From positions 1-64,000 of the forward strand of contig NZ_NFVA01000022.1 of assembly GCF_002264395.1 (NCBI RefSeq): a stretch of DNA of 64,000 nt, read 5' to 3'. This DNA is from Paenibacillus sp. VTT E-133291 (lineage in GTDB: Bacteria; Bacillota; Bacilli; Paenibacillales; Paenibacillaceae). Below the pieces are notes generated by a model. That model saw only the letters and a program-made list of their open reading frames with translations. It was not told the origin of the DNA and searched no databases. This document shows positions 27,033-36,636 of the stretch, in pieces; positions within the stretch are counted from its first letter, which is position 1; each line of letters opens with the position of its first letter. Position numbers and translations under genes: made by a program.

Positions 27033-28064
27033 ATGAGTGAAGTAAAATTGGTAGGAGCAAGTGCAGTGAACATCCCGAACATGCCTTGGCAGGATAAGCC
27101 TGCTGGCTACGAGAACCCGATTTGGAGACATAATGATAACCCGGTTATCAAAAGAAATCCCGCAAAAGGTGTAGCCCGTATTTTTAATAGTGCGGTTGCT
27201 GCGTATGAAGGGAGTTTTATTGGAGTATTTCGTGTAGAAGATAACACGACTCGTCCGCATTTGCGTATGGGACATAGTGTTGATGGTCTAGATTGGAAAA
27301 TCGATGATGAGCCGATCCGATTTATAGATGAAGAAGGTAACCCTTATCAGCCGCGGTATGCTTACGATCCACGTCTGGTTAAGGTCGAAGATACATTTTA
27401 TATTATCTGGTGTACAGATTTTTACGGCGCAGCCATTGGTGTTGCCAAAACACAAGATTTCAAAACATTTATCAGCTTGGAAAATCCATTCCTGCCCTTC
27501 AACCGGAACGGCGTATTGTTCCCTAGAAAAATTAACAATAACTTCGTGATGTTGTCCCGTCCAAGTGACAGCGGTCATACCCCATTCGGTGATGTATTCC
27601 TTAGCGAAAGCCCTGACTTTGTATATTGGGGTAAACACCGTCACGTGATGAGCAAAGGGGGGCAAGGCTGGTGGCAAAGTGTGAAGATTGGCGGCGGACC
27701 TGCACCGATTGAAACCTCTGAAGGCTGGTTGATGTTCTACCATGGCGTTACCGGAACTTGTAACGGTCTTGTATATAGCATGGGTGCAGTTATTTTGGAT
27801 ATTAACGAGCCTTCGAAAGTAAAATATCGCTCGAAAAATTTTGTTCTAACTCCTGAAGAGTGGTATGAGGAAAGAGGTTTCGTGAATAACGTTCTGTTCC
27901 CATGTGCCACTCTGCATGATGCAGAAACCGGCCGTATCGCCATCTATTATGGTGCTGCTGATACTTATGTAGGCGTTGCATATACAACTGTTGATGAAAT
28001 CGTCAACTATGTCATCGATACCCATGAAGAGGTTGGCGATGATGCGGGTTTAGGCAAAATTTAA
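27033..28064 (+). CDS. GH130_2 beta-1,4-mannooligosaccharide phosphorylase
   Basis: Cytoplasmic phosphorylase of 343 residues, about 50 shorter than the GH130_1 enzyme at 18984 and of the GH130_2 type. Expected reaction: removal of the non-reducing mannose of mannooligosaccharides with phosphate, giving mannose 1-phosphate. It shows RIFNSAVAAYEGSFIGVFRVE, YAYDPRLVKVED with the likely catalytic Asp112, KIGGGPAPIETSEGWLMFYHG and FPCATL. The ATG at 27033 is preferred over 27018 because of the GGAGGG ribosome site. It ends the importer operon. Some GH130_2 members act on other beta-mannosides, so exact specificity is open. Confidence 0.88.
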   Translation: MSEVKLVGASAVNIPNMPWQDKPAGYENPIWRHNDNPVIKRNPAKGVARIFNSAVAAYEGSFIGVFRVEDNTTRPHLRMGHSVDGLDWKIDDEPIRFIDEEGNPYQPRYAYDPRLVKVEDTFYIIWCTDFYGAAIGVAKTQDFKTFISLENPFLPFNRNGVLFPRKINNNFVMLSRPSDSGHTPFGDVFLSESPDFVYWGKHRHVMSKGGQGWWQSVKIGGGPAPIETSEGWLMFYHGVTGTCNGLVYSMGAVILDINEPSKVKYRSKNFVLTPEEWYEERGFVNNVLFPCATLHDAETGRIAIYYGAADTYVGVAYTTVDEIVNYVIDTHEEVGDDAGLGKI

Positions 28065-28237
28065 TAGGGTGAACAAGCTTTGGGGAAGAACTTTAGATAG
28101 AGTGAAGTGGAGTAGATGCTGCTTGGTGGTCGTGTAGCGTTCGAAAGAACTTTACAGCGTGCAGTGCAATGTGTTTTGTGTGCTGGGTTCTGCACGTTGC
28201 GCGCTTTGTGTTATGTGTTATGTAGCTTCGGCTTTTC

Positions 28238-28670
28238 ATTGCATTCTCTGCAATAGAAACTCTCGATTTCGTCTGAAAAAAAGAATCTATTGCACTCTCT
28301 GCAATGGATTTCCGCAAAAATCAATTTTATGCTCATTTTCGTTCGAACTGATTGCGCAAAGTGCAATAGAACAAAGACGGACACTCATATGGAGAGATTC
28401 TATTGCACAAAGTGCAGCGCAAGAGCCACGAGTGAGTACTATGAGCTCATTCATGAGACGCCAGTATGTCTAGGCTAAAGCCGCAGTTGCACAAAGTACA
28501 CTTAAACTAACCTGTTTGGTGGTGTTTAGTGTAAATAGTTGCACATTGTACACTTATTTCAGGCGATTTTGCCCCGGAAACCCCGCTGTGAGCAATTTTA
28601 GTTGTATAGAGTGCAATTAAATGAACAACACGACATATTTAGTTGTAATAGTTGCACAAAGTGCAACTAG
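28238..28670. repeat. Cluster of eight imperfect palindromes (TTGCAC-AAAG-TGCAA type)
   Basis: Copies at about 28238-28256, 28287-28307, 28350-28371, 28398-28418, 28484-28505, 28535-28556, 28598-28620 and 28647-28670. The core is TTGCAC, a 4-base middle (usually AAAG) and TGCAA, flanked by ATAG/CTAT or ACTTA. Distances between starts are 49, 63, 48, 86, 51, 63 and 49 bases, so copies group as four pairs, and neighbouring pairs on each side repeat at about 112 bp. In the first two pairs the flanks (AATAGAA after one copy, TTCTATT or close to it before the next) would let the two small palindromes form a larger nested hairpin. Open frames crossing it look like products of the repeats. It may be a dispersed element of the genome. 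Confidence 0.75.
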
Positions 28671-28695
28671 CGAATTCTTGTTATTAGTAGAAGCT

Positions 28696-28730
28696 AACGG
28701 AAAATCCACATATGCGGGTTTTCCGTTTCC
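28696..28730 (+). terminator. Terminator-like hairpin before the CE7 gene
   Basis: AACGGAAAATCC (28696-28707) pairs with GGGTTTTCCGTT (28716-28727) with one mismatch; a T-rich stretch follows a little later. It probably ends transcripts of the importer-GH130_2 operon. Confidence 0.6.
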
Positions 28731-28769
28731 ATTGTTTTTAAGTGATAAAACCTTAAGGAGGACCTTAAT

Positions 28770-29732
28770 ATGGGAAACGACATGACATTGTCACAATTAA
28801 AAGAATATAACGGAAGCAGCCCAAAGCCGATAGAATTTGACGCGTTTTGGGAGCGGGCTTTGCGTGATCTGGACGCCCAGTCACTAGATTATGAACTAGA
28901 GCCTGCGGAGTTCGTCAGCGAGCTGGCGGAATGTTTTCATCTTTATTTTACCGGCGTTGGCGGAGCAAGAATTCATTGTAAATATGTAAGACCGAAGAAA
29001 AGGGGTTCAGAAAAAAGTTCTGGTGTCGTGATGTTTCATGGATATTCCTGTGACAGCGGGGATTGGATGGAGAAGGTGACTTATGCGGCCCATGGGATTA
29101 GTGTCCTTGCGATGGATTGCCGGGGACAAGGCGGACTTTCCGAGGATAATCTTACAGTAAAAGGCACAACCATTCGTGGACATATTATTCGCGGCATTGA
29201 CGATCCTAATCCGCACAACCTTTACTATCGTAATGTGTTTCTGGATACAGCACAGACTGCTCGAATATTGATGTCTATGGAGGAAGTTGATCCTGCACGA
29301 GTAGGTGCTTTTGGTTTATCTCAAGGCGGAGCGCTTACTGTAGCTTGTGCAGCATTAGAGCCGCGTGTGAGCATGGCCGTTCCTGTGTATCCGTTTCTTT
29401 CAGATTATAGACGGGCTTGGGAGCTTGATATCACTACGTCAGCTTATGAGGAAATTAACTATTATTTCCGCTTTTTTGATCCCCATCATTTTCGTGAGGA
29501 CGAGATTTTTAATAGACTGGGTTACATCGATATTCAGAATCTCGCGGAGCGAATTCAAGCTAAAATGTTGTGGGTTACAGGGTTATCCGATGTGATTTGT
29601 CCACCTTCAACGCAGTTTGCCGCATACAACAAAGTACTAGCGCCCAAAGAGCTTATGGTTTATTATGAGTACGGTCATGAGTATTTGCCATATCTTTCCG
29701 ATCGGGTGTTACAAATGTTCATGACCTTGTAA
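28770..29732 (+). CDS. CE7-family acetyl esterase (acetyl xylan esterase / cephalosporin C deacetylase type)
   Basis: Cytoplasmic alpha/beta hydrolase of 320 residues, no signal peptide. The family 7 signature is complete: RGQGG at 118-122, GLSQGG with Ser184, Asp274 in GLSDVICPP and His303 in YGHEYLP. It removes acetyl groups from imported oligosaccharides. In this setting acetylated mannan or glucomannan fragments are the natural guess, although the family is best known on xylooligosaccharides. Ribosome site AAGGAGG is about 8 bases before the ATG. The second chemoreceptor follows after 48 bases. Confidence 0.93.
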   Translation: MGNDMTLSQLKEYNGSSPKPIEFDAFWERALRDLDAQSLDYELEPAEFVSELAECFHLYFTGVGGARIHCKYVRPKKRGSEKSSGVVMFHGYSCDSGDWMEKVTYAAHGISVLAMDCRGQGGLSEDNLTVKGTTIRGHIIRGIDDPNPHNLYYRNVFLDTAQTARILMSMEEVDPARVGAFGLSQGGALTVACAALEPRVSMAVPVYPFLSDYRRAWELDITTSAYEEINYYFRFFDPHHFREDEIFNRLGYIDIQNLAERIQAKMLWVTGLSDVICPPSTQFAAYNKVLAPKELMVYYEYGHEYLPYLSDRVLQMFMTL

Positions 29733-29780
29733 ACGATAAGCCAGTAGGCATAACAGACGACAACGGTGGTGAATGATTAG

Positions 29781-31853
29781 ATGAAAGTACAAGTGAAAAA
29801 AGAAAAAAGACGATTCCAGCTGCATCCATCCAAATCCATTGGGGTGCGGCTTTTTCTCATCTTCTTTGTTTCGACGATGGTGCTCGTGCTCTCTCTCGGC
29901 TACACTTCCTATTCCGTAGCTGAGCATACGATCGAGACGAATGCGCTGTCAGCCAATCAACAGACAGTCGTTCAAACCGCTGAGAAGTTTGATGTGGAAT
30001 TGTTACGTTATGAGGATGGTCTAGGAAGAATCTTGTATGACAATGAAATTCAAAATGCACTCAATCAAGGGGATAATCCCACTACAAGTAATGAGGAACG
30101 TAAGGTACTATCTAACCAGATTAGTGCGCAGCTAAATAATTGGCTCACGGCATCAAACGGTGTGGAGGCCGTATACCTTATTCCGATGAATGAAGGTTTT
30201 CCAATTTCTTCGGCAGGGACAAAAGATAGCGCTTTTATTGAGAGTTTCAGAGAATCCTCATGGTTTAAGCAGCTACAGGAGAAGCCACAGAGTGTATGGA
30301 TTCCACGTGAATTACAGGGCCAGGAAGGAAATACGTCAGGTGTTTTCCATTTGGTCAAATCGATTGCCGGTGATTCTAAAAGCAAGGGATACATAGTTAT
30401 TAACGATATTAGAATTAGCGAATTAGAAAATCAGCTTCGTAAAGTGGATCTTGGAACAAGCTCCTACATGCAATTGCTGACGAATAAGGATGAATTGATT
30501 GCCTCCTCCCAGCAAGTGGGGACAGATACATATCTGAATTTGGGAGGGACGCTTCTGGGTGGTCTGCAGAATACAGCAGGCTCATTGCCAACAAAGGATG
30601 AAAAGGGAAAATCTATATTAGCTGTATACGGAACACTAGAAACCTCGGGATGGAGATTACTTGGTGTTGTACCGGCTGAGAACTTGACGAAAGACGCGCT
30701 GCGTATTCTCAAGACTACTTATATTATTGTTGCTGTAGCTGCTGTTATCGCCATTCTGATTGGATATTGGATGTTCAGAATGGTATCTCGGCCCCTGACC
30801 AGACTTAAGAATTTGATGTCAGAGGGAGCTGAAGGGAATCTAGGGGTGCGTACGAATATCACCTCACGTGATGAGATCGGTCAGTTATCCAGCTCTTTTA
30901 ACATGATGATGGAACGGATAACAGAGCTGGTTATTCATACGAATGAAACCGCCCGGAAGGTACTGGAAACCGCCGATGAGCTTAGCGGTGTTTCGCGTAA
31001 GACTGCTGATGCAGCTATGGATATTGCTGCGGCCACGGAAGAAATTGCGGGTGGTGCAGGTAGTCTGGCCTTGGAAGCTGATCGTGGCAATGAGTTGACA
31101 GGACAAATTTCGGTACAGATGGATTTAGTTAATTCAGCTACTCACGAGATGGATCACACCGCACACAGCATCGGCGAACTCAGTGAGGAAGGCTTCAATA
31201 GATTAAAAGAACTGCTTAATGAGACAAATAGGACGGGCCTGAAGACGAATCAGCTTGTGATGAAGGTTAACGAGCTGACAGAAACGGCATCTTCCGTTAT
31301 AAAGGTTCTTAATGTCATGCAAAATATTACACAGCAGACGAATATCTTGTCACTGAATGCCACCATTGAAGCAGCAAGAGCAGGCGAGGCTGGACGCGGA
31401 TTCATGGTGGTAGCCGATGAAATACGCCAGCTTGCAGATCAATCGAAAGAGTCTATTGCTGTTGTGGCTGAAATAACAGATACCGTTATGAGAGATATGA
31501 ACGAGACGGTTGTGGTCCTTTCAGAAGTTGCACCGCTCTTTAATCAGCAAATGACTTCCGTGCAGAGCACTAGCGATATTTTCGTATCTGTGCAGGATCA
31601 AATGCAGCATTTTATCGCCCGTCTGAATGCTGTAACTGTGTCGATGGACAGCCTGAGTCAATCGCAAAAGGTTCTATCCGATTCGATGAGCAACGTAAGC
31701 TCAATAGCTGAGGAATCATCAGCTGCCTCTCAAGAAGTTGCTTCACTTAGTGGTGAGCAACAAAGTGTAAGTGATCATTTGGTAGAGCTTTCTTTGAAGC
31801 TGGAGGATGCATCCTTGCAGTTAAAGGAGAAGTTATCGAAGTTCAGCGTGTAG
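29781..31853 (+). CDS. Methyl-accepting chemotaxis protein 2 (dCache-type)
   Basis: Chemoreceptor of 690 residues, paralogous along its whole length to the one at 11364. Membrane segment about 19-40, extracellular dCache-like sensor, second membrane segment about 313-337, HAMP, and signalling coil with [20 protein letters not shown] near 518-537. The cytoplasmic part is nearly the same as in receptor 1 while the sensor part differs more, so the two may recognise different sugars. It follows the CE7 gene closely and is probably co-transcribed with it. A terminator at 31880 marks the end of the locus. Confidence 0.93.
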   Translation: MKVQVKKEKRRFQLHPSKSIGVRLFLIFFVSTMVLVLSLGYTSYSVAEHTIETNALSANQQTVVQTAEKFDVELLRYEDGLGRILYDNEIQNALNQGDNPTTSNEERKVLSNQISAQLNNWLTASNGVEAVYLIPMNEGFPISSAGTKDSAFIESFRESSWFKQLQEKPQSVWIPRELQGQEGNTSGVFHLVKSIAGDSKSKGYIVINDIRISELENQLRKVDLGTSSYMQLLTNKDELIASSQQVGTDTYLNLGGTLLGGLQNTAGSLPTKDEKGKSILAVYGTLETSGWRLLGVVPAENLTKDALRILKTTYIIVAVAAVIAILIGYWMFRMVSRPLTRLKNLMSEGAEGNLGVRTNITSRDEIGQLSSSFNMMMERITELVIHTNETARKVLETADELSGVSRKTADAAMDIAAATEEIAGGAGSLALEADRGNELTGQISVQMDLVNSATHEMDHTAHSIGELSEEGFNRLKELLNETNRTGLKTNQLVMKVNELTETASSVIKVLNVMQNITQQTNILSLNATIEAARAGEAGRGFMVVADEIRQLADQSKESIAVVAEITDTVMRDMNETVVVLSEVAPLFNQQMTSVQSTSDIFVSVQDQMQHFIARLNAVTVSMDSLSQSQKVLSDSMSNVSSIAEESSAASQEVASLSGEQQSVSDHLVELSLKLEDASLQLKEKLSKFSV

Positions 31854-31879
31854 GGTAGCCGTAACAGAATACTAAATTA

Positions 31880-31918
31880 AAGAACCGCTTATTCCTTTAG
31901 GAGAAGCGGTTCTTTGAT
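31880..31918 (+). terminator. Terminator after chemoreceptor 2
   Basis: Stem AAGAACCGCTT/AAGCGGTTCTT (31880-31890 and 31904-31914), then TGATTTTT. The stem resembles the terminator after chemoreceptor 1. Confidence 0.85.
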
Positions 31919-32035
31919 TTTTACTTTTAATTTAAATATTTTTTTGATTTTGATGTTGTAATGAACATTTTATGGCGATTCTAATGGATGTAGATAGGAC
32001 ATAATAGGTGTGGATTCTGCTCAGGAGGGAAGACA

Positions 32036-33835
32036 TTGCGTAATAACAAACATCGGCGTGTATTCAGCGGTCTTCTTATTTTATCTGCGGCTGTAGCCGT
32101 GTTGATCCTTAGGCTGGCGTGGGTTCAACTAATTATGAAGGAACAGAAGGTTCCTGGAACAAAATATACACTTGCGAAGATGGCGGAAATTCAAAGTGAA
32201 CGGGAAACTGTACTGGACAGCGGTCGGGGACGTCTGTATGACCGCAAGAATGAGCCTCTTGCGGGGGAAACCATTTGGACGGCGGCTTTTTTTCCACAAG
32301 AGGAGAGGGCTAAGAAATCAGTGACGAAGGTTGTTTACGAAGAAGCTAAACCCATGCACCGACTGGCGGAGATTCTGGGTGTCAGCTATGAACAACTGTT
32401 GAATAAGCGGTCGTCACTTAAAGAACCTTTGCTATGGCCATCTTCAGTGGGAAAAGGGCCACTCGCGTTGTCTCAGGCACAGGCAGAAGAAGTGAGTGCA
32501 CTGGGGATCGACGGAGTAGGCGTGCTCCCTTTCGCACGCAGATATGATGGAATTTCTTCAGGTCGGCAATGGCTAGGCTATTTATCGGAAGCCATCATGC
32601 ATAAAGCTTCTCCTACGGGTCTTAGAGTTCCTATGACGGGAACGGACGGTTTAGAAAAGACATTAGAGCCTTTGCTTCAAGGGGTAGGTCACACGGAAGC
32701 ATTTGTTCAAGTGGATGCGCGTGGGAATCGCCTTCCAGGCAGTCCCATTCAAGTTAAAGCTCCGGGCAATCCATATTTCCCTCTTTCTTTATATACAACG
32801 GTTGATAAGAAGCTTCAGGAGGGAATTGAGGAGCTTGCGCTCAAATCCGGAATGAAGGAAGGAGCTATAGTGGTGTTAGATACCGGGACGGGCGATATTG
32901 AAGCCATGGTATCTTTACCCTTCTATAATCCAGAGAAGGTATCTCCGCAAGGAGGGGAGTGGAACAATCGGGCACTCCAGGCTGCCGTTCCTGGATCGAT
33001 CTTCAAAATCGTTACAGCCGCCGCGGCGTTAGAAGCAGGTATAACCTCCGCTGATGAGCTTTTTTATTGTTCAGGGCAATACGAGAAATATGGTTTGTCT
33101 TGTATGACAGGAAAAGGACACGGCCCCCTTACGCTGGCGCAAGGATTCGCCGTGTCCTGTAATACTGTATTTGCTGCTCTGGCAGAGCGCTTAAGCGGTA
33201 TCCAGCTTCAATCGACTGCACTGGCGCTAGGACTCGGTAGAGATATCAGCTGGCAAGCCGAGAAGACGCTTGGGTTTCCAATTCTAAAACCACTATCCGG
33301 AGAGCAAAAGGGAACCATCTTTACTACCTTACTGCCGGATGACAAGGGAGCCAGGGTGCAGACTGCAATTGGACAGCGAGATGTACAAGTAACCCCTCTA
33401 CAAGCAGCTAATCTTATTGTAACGCTACTGCATGGAGGTGAAGTAAGGGCGCCAAGGATTCTGCAGCGAGTCACATTTGCCAACGGGCAGAAGCTGGAGG
33501 ATCTGCCGGGACATCTGTCCCCTTCTTCTGCAGGGAGGATTTCTGAGTCTACAGCCCGCCAGTTACTGTCTATGATGCGCAAAGTTGTGACTGATGGAAC
33601 GGGAGCCCGTCTACAAAGCACACACTGGCCTCTTGCAGGTAAATCAGGGACAGCACAGACGCTGGTTAAGGGCGTAGCACGCAATAATCAATGGTTTATC
33701 GGCTACGGTCCGGTGGATCACCCAAGATATGCTGTATCAGTTGCTGTAGAGAATGTCGCTCCCGATAGTCCGCATCTTGCCATTAAGCTGTTCGGTCAGA
33801 TATTTGATTTATTATCATCTTCTACAGAAGCTTGA
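32036..33835 (+). CDS. Class B penicillin-binding protein (transpeptidase)
   Basis: Membrane-anchored D,D-transpeptidase of 599 residues that cross-links peptidoglycan. One membrane segment near 10-30, a dimerisation region with ERETVLDSGRGRLYDR, then the penicillin-binding domain with PGSIFK (Ser321), SCN (Ser374) and KSGT (Lys536). The start is TTG at 32036 after AGGAGGGA. The length and the lack of PASTA repeats point to a PBP2/PbpI-like or sporulation-type class B enzyme; which one is unclear. Its 3' end overlaps the convergent gene by 40 bases. Confidence 0.9.
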   Translation: MRNNKHRRVFSGLLILSAAVAVLILRLAWVQLIMKEQKVPGTKYTLAKMAEIQSERETVLDSGRGRLYDRKNEPLAGETIWTAAFFPQEERAKKSVTKVVYEEAKPMHRLAEILGVSYEQLLNKRSSLKEPLLWPSSVGKGPLALSQAQAEEVSALGIDGVGVLPFARRYDGISSGRQWLGYLSEAIMHKASPTGLRVPMTGTDGLEKTLEPLLQGVGHTEAFVQVDARGNRLPGSPIQVKAPGNPYFPLSLYTTVDKKLQEGIEELALKSGMKEGAIVVLDTGTGDIEAMVSLPFYNPEKVSPQGGEWNNRALQAAVPGSIFKIVTAAAALEAGITSADELFYCSGQYEKYGLSCMTGKGHGPLTLAQGFAVSCNTVFAALAERLSGIQLQSTALALGLGRDISWQAEKTLGFPILKPLSGEQKGTIFTTLLPDDKGARVQTAIGQRDVQVTPLQAANLIVTLLHGGEVRAPRILQRVTFANGQKLEDLPGHLSPSSAGRISESTARQLLSMMRKVVTDGTGARLQSTHWPLAGKSGTAQTLVKGVARNNQWFIGYGPVDHPRYAVSVAVENVAPDSPHLAIKLFGQIFDLLSSSTEA

Positions 33836-34986
33836 GGCTCCGGAGGAGTAGCAGTGGCCTTGCCCTTAGATGAAGGGCCATTTGCAGCAAAGGGCGAAAC
33901 GATAAACTCCTCTTGAGGCAAATAGATCCAGCTCTGAAGATATCCTTGTTGAATTAGTTCTTTGATCAGAATAAGCAGAATCGGCGACAGGATCAGACCG
34001 GCCATACCGAAAGCGGATGTGGACAGAATGACGAAGGACAGCATCAGAAAAGCAGATGATACGCCGATCGAATTCCCGGTAATCTTCGGTTCAAGCAGTT
34101 GTCTTACAATCAATACAATCGCCAGGAGTACGATTAAACCGATGGCTAAAGAGGTATTACCAACAATAAACAGGTAGATGATCCAAGGGACTAAAATCGT
34201 CGTTACACCAAGGAGCGGTAAGACATCAAATACAGCACAGATAAGCGCCATAGTGATTTCGTTACCGGTCCTTAGTATGAATAAGCCAACCAGTACGATA
34301 ACAAAGGTAATGCTAATCAGAATAAGCTGGGCTTTTAAATAAGAGCCGATGGCTTTGAAGACGTTGCCCTGCAAAAAGGCATAAGCGGTTTTAAATGTTT
34401 TTGGCATTTTGTCATGGGCAACCTTGCGCCAATCTTTAATCTCCATACTAAGGAAAAATGCTAAAATAATGGCGATCCCAAAATTAGCCATGAAGGAGGA
34501 GAAGGATCCGAGCACACCGACCATATACTTTAGAAAAGTAACAAGCCAATGTGTAAGGACATTCGTGGCATCTTTAAAGTATCCATTTACTTTGTCGGTA
34601 ATATCCGGCGGCAAATTATTGATTTTTTGCTGAAGATAGGTTGTGGATTCTACGAAATGTTGTTGTACCACATATGTATATTTAGGAAGGTTTTCTTGAA
34701 AGTGAAGAGCTTGGATGGTGACCAATAGTCCAGCGCCAAATAACGTACCTAGAAGAATGATTAGGAATAGCAGCACTGAGATCGCCGAAGCGAAGGGTTT
34801 GGCAAGTCCGCGCCGGTTCAAGAAACGGGCAAGTGGTTCAATAAGCAAAAATACAAAAAAAGATAGGAATACAGGTGCAGCTAACTGATACAATTTACTG
34901 AAGGCGAACATAACCAGATAGACCGTGAGGACAATTAATCCAATGTCGAAGAACGTGCGCCAATATTTTTTGTACAACGGCAGCAT
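33796..34986 (-). CDS. AI-2E family membrane transporter (PerM/YtvI-like)
   Basis: Polytopic membrane protein of 396 residues with about seven to eight helices arranged as in the AI-2E exporter/PerM family: an N-terminal helix cluster, a soluble amphipathic stretch (about 100-150), and a C-terminal hydrophobic half with LLGVTTILVPWIIYLF and LLEPKITGNSIGVS. The substrate is unknown; YtvI-like members are found in sporulating bacteria. The ATG at 34986 is chosen over the TTG at 34998, which touches the GGGAG site. The C-terminal tail is overlapped by the convergent PBP gene. Confidence 0.87.
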   Translation of the reverse strand: MLPLYKKYWRTFFDIGLIVLTVYLVMFAFSKLYQLAAPVFLSFFVFLLIEPLARFLNRRGLAKPFASAISVLLFLIILLGTLFGAGLLVTIQALHFQENLPKYTYVVQQHFVESTTYLQQKINNLPPDITDKVNGYFKDATNVLTHWLVTFLKYMVGVLGSFSSFMANFGIAIILAFFLSMEIKDWRKVAHDKMPKTFKTAYAFLQGNVFKAIGSYLKAQLILISITFVIVLVGLFILRTGNEITMALICAVFDVLPLLGVTTILVPWIIYLFIVGNTSLAIGLIVLLAIVLIVRQLLEPKITGNSIGVSSAFLMLSFVILSTSAFGMAGLILSPILLILIKELIQQGYLQSWIYLPQEEFIVSPFAANGPSSKGKATATPPEPQASVEDDNKSNI

Positions 34987-35195
34987 AGATATAAACAACT
35001 CCCTTTTTAATTAAGTTGATAGGTTAGCTTGAATACATTGTACATGATTTTACGTAAAAACCGTCTATTTCTTTGATACATGTGTTAAAATAGGGGGTAA
35101 CGTATTTTTTAACTAACTTCACTTGGCCGTATCACAGGTTCTGCTTGCAGACGTAAGGCGAGCCAAAGTCAACTCTGGAAAAGCGAGGAATTCAT

Positions 35196-36596
35196 ATGCA
35201 GACTTTGCTGCTCTGGTTATTTTATATCTCCACTTTTTATGCTTTTATCCCTGGTATGATTAGTCGCATTTTTGGTTTTCGTGTCTTTCGTAAAGGAACT
35301 GGGCAAAATGAGTTTGCGTTGACCTTTGATGATGGGCCTGACCCTCGGTTTACGCCGTTACTTCTGGATTTATTGAAGAAGTACGATGCAAAAGCTACCT
35401 TTTTTGTAGTAGGATCTAACGCTGAACGTTATCCGGATCTTATTAGGCGGATACATGGAGAGGGACATCTTATTGGAATTCATAATTATGTTCACAAGAC
35501 GAACTGGCTCATGCGGCCCGCAACCGTTCGTCGGCAGATTCAGCGCACGAATGATATTATCTACAACATAATAGGCGAGCGTAGTACTTATTACCGTCCA
35601 CCTTGGGGGATTGTTAATTTATTCGATATTTCCAAACGTCGCCAAGTTGAAATTGTTCTATGGTCGGTAATGTTTGGAGATTGGCGTGAGAAGCTTGGTG
35701 CGCAGCGTCTCACTGAGAAGATGCTGGCGCGATTGAACCCCGGTGAAGTGATGCTGCTGCATGATAGTGGCACAACATTAGGTGCCGATCCGGGCGCACC
35801 CGAGAATATGCTTATAGCTCTTGAACTGACGCTGCAGGAGGCCCAAAAAAGAGGATTGCGCAGTATTCGAGTGGACGACATGATCAAAATGGCGGAGAAA
35901 TCACCGATTCGGCGGTTATCCTTTAGTAAAAGAGTACTGGTCGGACTCTGGTTGGCTTGGGAGCAGGTATTCCAAGTATTGTTCCAGCTCAAGACGATTA
36001 ACCCGGCCGATCCGTTCATGCATTATCGAATGCGTAAATATCAGGGAGAGCCTGTTGAACTTGGTGATGGAACCTTGCTGAGTAAAGGTGATAAAGTCAT
36101 TGAGCTGCATATTGATAACAGGCAATTATTCGAGTTAGGTATTCATTCTCGTTCTTCTGCTCAACTTGCGATTCGAATGATCCGCAGAATGGAGAAAGGG
36201 TTGCCAATGCTAGCAGAAGTTATTGCCGATGATGTAAACCTCGCGCAAGCCAAAGCACTTTATGGTGTTAGTATGATTAACCGTGGGCCAGAGAAATTCG
36301 GTTTTAGCGTACATGATTTGCCCGATGGCATATTCGCACGCTCCACCAAGTTTTACTTAAAGATCCTGTTAAGTGTAATTCATCCAGATGGTGGTGCTAG
36401 GCTCAAGGAGCGTAGTGAGGTACTTGTACCGAAGCTAATCCTGATGCCTGTCTCAGAATTATTCAAGAAGATGAATAAGCAACTGCCTCATGATGAAAGG
36501 TCGGTAAGGAAACGTAAACCACAGCAAGAGGAAGCATTGTCGCTTAACGATTCACTCACAGAAGTGGAATTACCAGGAGCAACAGTAACGAATTGA
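35196..36596 (+). CDS. Polysaccharide deacetylase (NodB) with extra C-terminal domain
   Basis: Carbohydrate esterase 4 protein of 466 residues. The N-terminal hydrophobic stretch (1-20) looks like a signal anchor. The NodB domain (about 35-235) shows TFDDGPDP, the metal-binding HNYVH, RPPWG and MLLHDSG, so the catalytic set is intact. It likely acts on peptidoglycan or another cell-wall glycan. The remaining about 220 residues form a second domain that I do not recognise with certainty; it may be of the YkoP type. It is a single-gene unit with a long leader and a terminator at 36637. Confidence 0.88.
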   Translation: MQTLLLWLFYISTFYAFIPGMISRIFGFRVFRKGTGQNEFALTFDDGPDPRFTPLLLDLLKKYDAKATFFVVGSNAERYPDLIRRIHGEGHLIGIHNYVHKTNWLMRPATVRRQIQRTNDIIYNIIGERSTYYRPPWGIVNLFDISKRRQVEIVLWSVMFGDWREKLGAQRLTEKMLARLNPGEVMLLHDSGTTLGADPGAPENMLIALELTLQEAQKRGLRSIRVDDMIKMAEKSPIRRLSFSKRVLVGLWLAWEQVFQVLFQLKTINPADPFMHYRMRKYQGEPVELGDGTLLSKGDKVIELHIDNRQLFELGIHSRSSAQLAIRMIRRMEKGLPMLAEVIADDVNLAQAKALYGVSMINRGPEKFGFSVHDLPDGIFARSTKFYLKILLSVIHPDGGARLKERSEVLVPKLILMPVSELFKKMNKQLPHDERSVRKRKPQQEEALSLNDSLTEVELPGATVTN

Positions 36597-36636
36597 TTCA
36601 TGATATTATTTAGACTTATAATGAGCCGTAATATAG

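Larger units (their letters stand above)
28065..28769. other. 705-bp intergenic region with palindrome cluster
   Basis: No gene is supported here. The first 170 bases are GT-rich with AAGAACTTTA twice (about 28084 and 28146). From 28238 to 28670 there are eight imperfect palindromes (listed separately). A terminator-like hairpin follows at 28696-28730, then the ribosome site of the CE7 gene. Confidence 0.7.

Noticed and set aside
28093..28478. Open frames of 62-104 codons across the palindrome cluster on both strands
   Set aside because: They have Cys- and Leu-rich low-complexity translations created by the repeated TTGCAC/TGCAA words, no ribosome site, and overlap each other in several frames.
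28238..28670. CRISPR array
   Set aside because: The repeats are short imperfect palindromes with variable spacing (48-86), the copies differ from each other, and no cas gene is present.
35117..35180. Possible riboswitch before the polysaccharide deacetylase
   Set aside because: ACTTGGC can pair with GCCAAAGT around a small inner hairpin, but no known riboswitch core or terminator is visible and the stem is short.
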